Shown here: piece after piece, positions 59,486 to 64,000 of the stretch
Position numbering within the stretch: position 1 is the first letter of the stretch
Layout: every line of letters begins with the position of its first letter
NCBI GenBank assembly: GCA_052266715.1
Contig: JBQPRB010000002.1
Direction: 5' to 3' (one strand)
DNA length: 64,000 nucleotides
Source of the DNA: Jeotgalibaca sp052266715
GTDB lineage: Bacteria > Bacillota > Bacilli > Lactobacillales > Aerococcaceae
Translations under genes and position numbers: made by a program
Notes under the pieces: model-generated
Database searches by the model: none
What the model was told of the DNA's origin: nothing
The model's input: the letters and a program-made list of their open reading frames with translations, nothing else

Positions 59486-60418
59486 TTGAAAATACAATTT
59501 TTAGGGACAGGAGCAGGTGTTCCGTCTACAATCAGAAATTTGAGCAGTATCGCTTTAAAATTGTTAGATGAAATTAATGAAATTTGGTTGTTTGATTGCG
59601 GAGAAGGTACACAACAAAGGATTCTAAAAACATCTTTGAAGCCTAGAAAAGTTACCAAAATATTTGTCACTCATTTACATGGAGATCATATTTTCGGGTT
59701 GCCTGGTTTTTTAAGTAGCCGTGCCTTTCAAGGTGGGGATACGCCTTTGACGGTTTATGGGCCAAAAGGAATCAAGGATTTTGTGTTGACCAGTTTACGC
59801 GTTTCACAATCACATCTTCGCTACCCTATCTTTTTCCATGAAATAGAGGAAGAAGGCGTGGTATTTGAGGATGAACATTTTACGGTGACATGTGGAAAAT
59901 TAGCGCATGGGATCACTTCTTATGGCTATCGCATTCAAGAAGCGGATTATCCAGGTGAGCTTTTAGTAGAAAAATTAAAAGCAGATAAAGTACCTGAAGG
60001 ACCTGTATATGGGAAGCTAAAGAATGGTGAAACGGTTACTTTAGAGGACGGGCGTATCTTTGAAGGCAGTGATTACATTGGAGAGGCTAGTCCCGGAAGA
60101 ATTATTACTATTTTGGGTGACACGCGTTTTACACCAAAAAGTATCGAATTAGCGTTTGGTGCAGATGTTTTAATACACGAGTCCACCTTTGATAAAGAAA
60201 GTCAAAAAATTGCCCGGGACTATTTTCACTCCACCTGCATGGATGCAGCTCATGTAGCCAAAGAAGCCCAGGTTAAACAACTCTATTTGACACATATCAG
60301 TTCACGTTACTTAAGCAAAGACCAAAAACAATTGCAGGACGATGCTCGAACTGTATTCAAAAAAACAAAATTGGTTAATGATTTCGACGAATTTGATGTT
60401 AAATTAGACAAAATTTAA
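59486..60418 (+). CDS. rnz: Ribonuclease Z
   Basis: Metallo-beta-lactamase-fold tRNase Z that trims tRNA 3-prime ends; it suits a genome whose tRNAs lack an encoded CCA, such as the tRNA-Arg here. KIQFLGTGAGVPS, LFDCGEGTQQ, the zinc motif THLHGDHIFGLPG, GDTRFTP, HESTFD and THISSRY are present. TTG 59486 places the start right at the first strand with GAGTG ahead; GTG 59477 would add three residues. Confidence 0.95.
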   Translation: MKIQFLGTGAGVPSTIRNLSSIALKLLDEINEIWLFDCGEGTQQRILKTSLKPRKVTKIFVTHLHGDHIFGLPGFLSSRAFQGGDTPLTVYGPKGIKDFVLTSLRVSQSHLRYPIFFHEIEEEGVVFEDEHFTVTCGKLAHGITSYGYRIQEADYPGELLVEKLKADKVPEGPVYGKLKNGETVTLEDGRIFEGSDYIGEASPGRIITILGDTRFTPKSIELAFGADVLIHESTFDKESQKIARDYFHSTCMDAAHVAKEAQVKQLYLTHISSRYLSKDQKQLQDDARTVFKKTKLVNDFDEFDVKLDKI

Positions 60419-60442
60419 TTTGAGGGATGGGAAGGGATTTTC

Positions 60443-60844
60443 ATGAAAAATGAATGGCGGTTAGTGATAGGAATTACGATTATAATTGTTATTATCTCGT
60501 TTGCAATTTTGAATGGGGACTCGGTACCTATAAGTTACGGATTTGGTGAAGTGAGTGCACCACTCATTATCGTCATGGTTATCTCATTATTACTTGGCTC
60601 AATTTTGACTCTTATTGTGTCGTCATCTTCTGTAAGACACGGAAAAAAAGAGTTGAAATCACTACGCGAAAAAGTTGATAATCAAGAATTCCAAACTGAA
60701 GAAGCAGTAAAAAGAGCCAACAAAGAGTACGAAATGCGTATTCAAGAATTAGAAGCAACAATAGCTCAAAAAGACACTGTTATTCAACAATACGAATCTG
60801 AAAAACAAACGAAAACCTACAACGATTTTAAACAAGATGTTTAA
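60443..60844 (+). CDS. LapA family (DUF1049) membrane protein
   Basis: A 133-residue protein with two membrane helices (LVIGITIIIVIISFAIL at about 7-23 and LIIVMVISLLLGSILTLIV at about 40-58) joined by the DSVPISYGFGEVSAP loop typical of LapA-like proteins. A cytosolic coiled coil follows to the C-terminus. Role in Gram-positives is unknown. RBS GGGATGGGAAGGG. Confidence 0.85.
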   Translation: MKNEWRLVIGITIIIVIISFAILNGDSVPISYGFGEVSAPLIIVMVISLLLGSILTLIVSSSSVRHGKKELKSLREKVDNQEFQTEEAVKRANKEYEMRIQELEATIAQKDTVIQQYESEKQTKTYNDFKQDV

Positions 60845-60876
60845 TTTTACTTGTATGGTTTTCAAATAGTCTTAAG

Positions 60877-60909
60877 CACGCCTACGAACGTTTGTCGTCG
60901 GCGTGTTTC
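60877..60909 (+). terminator. Terminator before recJ
   Basis: CACGCCTACGA and TCGTCGGCGTG pair with one mismatch and an ACGTTTG loop; TTTCT follows. Confidence 0.7.
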
Positions 60910-60940
60910 TATTAATGCTTGTTAAAAGGGAGTTATGAAT

Positions 60941-63256
60941 TTGTTAAATGCAAGACTAAATTGGAATTTAAAAGAAAAGCCGTTTGATGAAAGTCCATTA
61001 AGTGCGTTACGTCAACAAACGACTTATAGTGGTGCCTTTCTTAAGCTCTGTATTCAACGCGGTTTGGATACAGAGGAAAAGTTGAATGCCTTTCTAAACC
61101 CAACCGATAAAGTTTTCCATGATCCTTTTTTGATGCATGACATGGAAAAAGCAGTTAATCGGATCAGACGTGCAATTGAAAAAGGTGAAACCATAGTCGT
61201 TTATGGGGATTATGACGCTGACGGTATTACGAGTACAACCATTTTGGTTGAAGCAATCGAGGTTCTAGGCGGAAATGTGTCCTTCTATTTACCAAACCGT
61301 TTTAAGGATGGCTACGGACCTAATACGACTGTTTTTCAGAAACTAGTTGAAGAAGGTACCGAACTCATTATCACTTGTGATAACGGCGTGAGTGGTCACG
61401 AAGCAATCGAGATAGCAATGAAGGCTGACGTTGATGTTATTATAACGGATCACCACGAATTGCCTGAAAAACTTCCAAACGCCTATTGTGTTATTCATCC
61501 TCGACATCCTGAGGGAAACTATCCATTCGCAGATTTGTCTGGAGCTGGCGTTGCTTTGAAGGTTATTGCTGCTTTATTCGAGCGTGTACCTTATGAATTC
61601 ATGGACGTAGCGGCAATCGGAACTGTCAGTGACTTAGTGAGCTTAACTGATGAGAATCGCTGGATTGTGTTGCAAGGTATCCAAGCACTAAAGAATACCG
61701 AGCGTATTGGCTTACATTTGTTATTTGAAAAAGCTGGTGTCAGTGTGGATTCAGTCGATGAAGACACAATCGGATTCGTGATTGGACCAAGGCTGAATGC
61801 TCTTGGTAGGCTGGGGGATGCTTCTCCCGGGGTTGAATTGTTAATGTCGTTCGATGAAGACCAATTAATGTCATTAGTGGAAACAATCCAACAAACGAAT
61901 GCGAAGCGACAAGAAATTGTTTCCACTATCTATGAATCTGCCGTCCAAAAAGTAGCACAATGGGAATCATTACCTGATGTGATCGTGCTTTACGATGAGA
62001 ATTGGCACGAAGGTGTCTTAGGAATTGTAGCAAGTCGGATTGTCGAACAAACGGGACGGCCGACTATTTTATTGCATTTTGACAAAGCAACCGGTATTGC
62101 TAAAGGATCCGGACGGAGCATAGAAGCCCTCCATCTCATTGAAGCATTATCTCATTGTGCGGCTGACTTGTTGAAGTTCGGTGGACACAAAATGGCTGCT
62201 GGAATGAGTCTGAGTACAGATAAAATTCCTGATTTTTCTGAAAGTATCAATAAATATGCCCAAACCTTTCATGCAGAAATTTTAAAAGGCGATAGTATCC
62301 AAGTGGATGATATCTTGGAATTGGGTGATGTCACACTTGACTTCTTAAAAGAGGTTAATTTACTACGTCCTTTTGGAACTGACAATCCGAAACCGGTTTT
62401 TGGGTTTGATCGCATTCCGGCTGCCAATGTCAAACAGATTGGAACAGACCAAAAGCATTTGAAATTAATGCTTCAATCCGGTTCGGATTCTTTGGATGTT
62501 ATTGGGTTTAATAAAGGTGGACTTGCTGAACATCTCGATGGACAACCAGCGATATCTGCTATAGGGGAGCTGAGCATCAATACTTGGCGTGATATATCCA
62601 AACCTCAACTACAATTGAAGGATGTTAAAGTTGATACCGTACAGTATTTTGACTTTCGTCAATCTAAATTTGATACCAAATCTTTAAGTCACATGAACAG
62701 TGTTTATTTATTCTTTAACAATAAATTTTTTGAAAAGATGAGTGAACACCTCCCAACTGAATCGGTGGCAGTTCTCCTCGAAAGTGATGATATCATCCCA
62801 GACTTTTCTGAGGATTTAACAAACTTGGTTATTTTAGATTGCCCAACTGATTTAGATAATGTAGAGACATTCCTCAAAAATCATCCCTTCAATAATTACT
62901 ATATCTATGCTTATCCTGTGGACCTAATCCAGATTCAAGGAATGCCAACTAAAGAGGTCTTTGCTCGCGTTTACAAGTATCTGTACAGTAAAAAAGATAT
63001 AGCTATCAAAGAAAAATTAGATGAACTATCCGCTTTCTTAAAAATAGATAAGAATCTCTTGGTTTTTGTGATTCAGGTGTTTTTAGAAGCTAAATTTGTT
63101 ACAATTGATTACGGCGTTCTTAATCCCGTACCTAGTCCACCGAAACAGGTATTGATGGAGACAGAAGTATATAAGAAACGTTACAAAAAGATTCAATCAG
63201 AAAAAATGTTCATTTATAGTTCATTTGCTGATTTATCTATTTGGTTGAAGAAATAA
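60941..63256 (+). CDS. recJ: Single-stranded-DNA-specific exonuclease RecJ
   Basis: 5-prime to 3-prime ssDNA exonuclease. DHH domain: VVYGDYDADGITSTTILVEA, ITCDNGVSGHEAI and IITDHHELPE; then IGPRLNALGRLGDAS and DHHA1 with GGHKMAAGMSL. A C-terminal OB-like region and RecJ-C extension complete the 771 residues. TTG 60941 is eight bases after AAGGGAG; ATG 60935 is only two bases from it. Confidence 0.96.
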   Translation: MLNARLNWNLKEKPFDESPLSALRQQTTYSGAFLKLCIQRGLDTEEKLNAFLNPTDKVFHDPFLMHDMEKAVNRIRRAIEKGETIVVYGDYDADGITSTTILVEAIEVLGGNVSFYLPNRFKDGYGPNTTVFQKLVEEGTELIITCDNGVSGHEAIEIAMKADVDVIITDHHELPEKLPNAYCVIHPRHPEGNYPFADLSGAGVALKVIAALFERVPYEFMDVAAIGTVSDLVSLTDENRWIVLQGIQALKNTERIGLHLLFEKAGVSVDSVDEDTIGFVIGPRLNALGRLGDASPGVELLMSFDEDQLMSLVETIQQTNAKRQEIVSTIYESAVQKVAQWESLPDVIVLYDENWHEGVLGIVASRIVEQTGRPTILLHFDKATGIAKGSGRSIEALHLIEALSHCAADLLKFGGHKMAAGMSLSTDKIPDFSESINKYAQTFHAEILKGDSIQVDDILELGDVTLDFLKEVNLLRPFGTDNPKPVFGFDRIPAANVKQIGTDQKHLKLMLQSGSDSLDVIGFNKGGLAEHLDGQPAISAIGELSINTWRDISKPQLQLKDVKVDTVQYFDFRQSKFDTKSLSHMNSVYLFFNNKFFEKMSEHLPTESVAVLLESDDIIPDFSEDLTNLVILDCPTDLDNVETFLKNHPFNNYYIYAYPVDLIQIQGMPTKEVFARVYKYLYSKKDIAIKEKLDELSAFLKIDKNLLVFVIQVFLEAKFVTIDYGVLNPVPSPPKQVLMETEVYKKRYKKIQSEKMFIYSSFADLSIWLKK

Positions 63257-63283
63257 AAAACTTTCCGTACAGGAGGAAACATG

Positions 63284-63796
63284 ATGGATTTAAAAAATTA
63301 TATTGCTGATGTAGTCGATTTCCCTGAGAAAGGCATTATCTTCCGGGATATTTCTCCATTGATGCAAGATGGTGCTGCATATCGTTATGCAGTAAACGAA
63401 ATCGTTGAATTTGCAAAAGATTTGGGTGTTGACAAAGTAGTGGGTCCAGAAGCACGAGGATTCATGGTTGGATGTCCGGTTGCTGTTGGTTTAGGATGTG
63501 GCTTTGCAATGGCCCGTAAAAAAGGTAAATTGCCTCGTGAAACAATTGAAGTTGATTACGGTTTGGAGTATGGCGAAGCAACATTGCAATTGCACTCTGA
63601 CGCTGTTAAACCAGGCGAAAAAGTTTTAATCTGTGATGATTTACTAGCAACTGGCGGCACAACGCTGGCAACTGTTGAACTAATTGAAAAATTAGGTGGA
63701 GAAGTTGTTGGTTTAGCTTTCTTGATTGAATTAATGGATCTGAACGGTCGCGAAAAAATCAAAAACTACAACATCAAAACGTTGATGGAATACTAA
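63284..63796 (+). CDS. apt: Adenine phosphoribosyltransferase
   Basis: Salvages adenine to AMP. The product has DLKNYIADVVDFPEKGIIFR, GPEARGFMVGCPVAVGLGCG, RKKGKLPRETIEVDYGLEYG and the PRPP loop VLICDDLLATGGTTLATVEL. 170 residues. ATG 63284 is seven bases after AGGAGG; ATG 63281 is also possible. It follows recJ, as in Bacillus. Confidence 0.97.
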   Translation: MDLKNYIADVVDFPEKGIIFRDISPLMQDGAAYRYAVNEIVEFAKDLGVDKVVGPEARGFMVGCPVAVGLGCGFAMARKKGKLPRETIEVDYGLEYGEATLQLHSDAVKPGEKVLICDDLLATGGTTLATVELIEKLGGEVVGLAFLIELMDLNGREKIKNYNIKTLMEY

Positions 63797-63805
63797 TTCA
63801 TATGG

Positions 63806-63831
63806 AGTTGGAGCTTTTGTTCCAACTTTTT
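63806..63831 (+). terminator. Terminator of apt
   Basis: AGTTGGA and TCCAACT pair around GCTTTTGT and are followed by TTTTTT. Confidence 0.82.
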
Positions 63832-63858
63832 TAGCGAAAAAAGGGCTCTATAATAAAT

Positions 63859-63896
63859 GGTGTTGGTGAATCAATATGATTCACCGGCACCTTTTT
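63859..63896 (+). terminator. Inward-protecting hairpin of the insertion sequence
   Basis: GGTG..GGTGAATC and GATTCACC..CACC form a nested stem around AATAT, followed by TTTTT. It would stop transcription entering from apt. Confidence 0.8.
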
Positions 63897-63969
63897 CTGT
63901 TTTTAACGACAAAAAAGGTCCGTGAACCCCTATAATTAAGTTACCACACCAAATAATAGGAGGATTCAC

Positions 63970-64000
63970 GTGACCCAAACCCATTGTATTAAAAAAATAC
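63970..64000 (+). CDS. ISL3 family transposase, first ten codons
   Basis: GTG 63970 is six bases after AGGAGG and opens a frame reading MTQTHCIKKI before the window ends. Short MTQ-CIK-like starts are seen in ISL3 transposases. With so few residues the call depends on the adjacent terminal repeat. Confidence 0.6.
   Translation, partial: MTQTHCIKKI

Larger units (their letters stand above)
63844..64000 (+). mobile_element. Left end of an ISL3-like insertion sequence
   Basis: The sequence changes after the apt terminator. GGCTCTATAATAAATGG (from 63844) resembles ISL3-family terminal inverted repeats, which usually begin GGCTCT. A hairpin with T-run follows, then a -10 (TATAAT, 63931-63936), an AGGAGG site and the first codons of a transposase-like gene. 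The right end and target duplication lie outside. Confidence 0.72.

Noticed and set aside
1..64000. CRISPR arrays, prophage genes, toxin-antitoxin or restriction systems
   Set aside because: No regularly spaced repeats and no phage, toxin or restriction-type proteins were seen; nearly all genes are core housekeeping.

Overview
The window looks like chromosomal DNA from a low-GC Gram-positive bacterium of the order Lactobacillales, most likely near Carnobacteriaceae/Enterococcaceae. Reasons: AAAGGAGG-type ribosome binding sites, many TTG/GTG starts, a fabT-fabK type fatty-acid operon, a DUF3013-prmA-rsmE cluster, T-box leaders, a type B RNase P RNA and ISL3-type IS sequence. The family placement is an inference from gene content; no rRNA or species marker is present.

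Layout. 1-230: start of a YitT-type membrane protein (minus strand). 384-4197: complete seven-gene comG competence pseudopilus operon. 4313-6892: aminopeptidase, efp, Asp23-like gene and nusB. 6990-17066: folD-xseA-xseB-ispA-tlyA-recN-glpQ-miaA-hflX and an aluminium-resistance-type PLP enzyme. 17117-18438: DUF2187 gene, tRNA-Arg and a DHFR-like reductase. 18575-28264: the type II fatty-acid synthesis operon fabT-fabH-acpP-fabK-fabD-fabG-fabF-accB-fabZ-accC-accD-accA behind three evenly spaced FabT-like boxes. 28343-29967: TPR protein, cold-shock protein and an RNase H-like protein. 30006-35270: an arginine cassette (argB-argD-GNAT-argC-argF) behind two tandem Arg-type T-boxes; it becomes visibly GC-richer than its surroundings and its argF is frameshifted. 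35318-37336 (minus strand): RNA methyltransferase, rnpB and gpsB. 37575-40481: DUF3013, prmA, rsmE and deoC. 40488-40790: a structured non-coding element. 40869-43546: relA and dtd. 43600-44916 (minus): SH3b-amidase. 45015-48436: hisS-aspS with an Asp-type T-box. 48507-50727: nfo, a PPDK regulator (minus) and a Fur/Zur regulator. 50742-54746: rpsU-phoH-ybeY-dgkA-era-recO. 54760-58024: glyQS with a Gly T-box. 58163-63796: obg, rnz, lapA-like, recJ and apt. 63844-64000: the left end of an ISL3-like insertion sequence.

Most of the window is conserved core genome in familiar operons for translation, tRNA charging, DNA repair, lipid synthesis and competence. The unusual signals are: an apparent ATC start codon for hflX; three FabT-like boxes at exact 16-bp spacing; a doubled T-box in front of a probably acquired arginine cassette containing an unassigned acetyltransferase and a -1 frameshift in argF; absence of an argR gene at its usual place between tlyA and recN; a hairpin-rich element of about 300 bp with imperfect terminal inverted repeats between deoC and relA; and perfect palindromes at the rnpB and hisS promoters. 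No prophage, CRISPR array or obvious defence system was seen.
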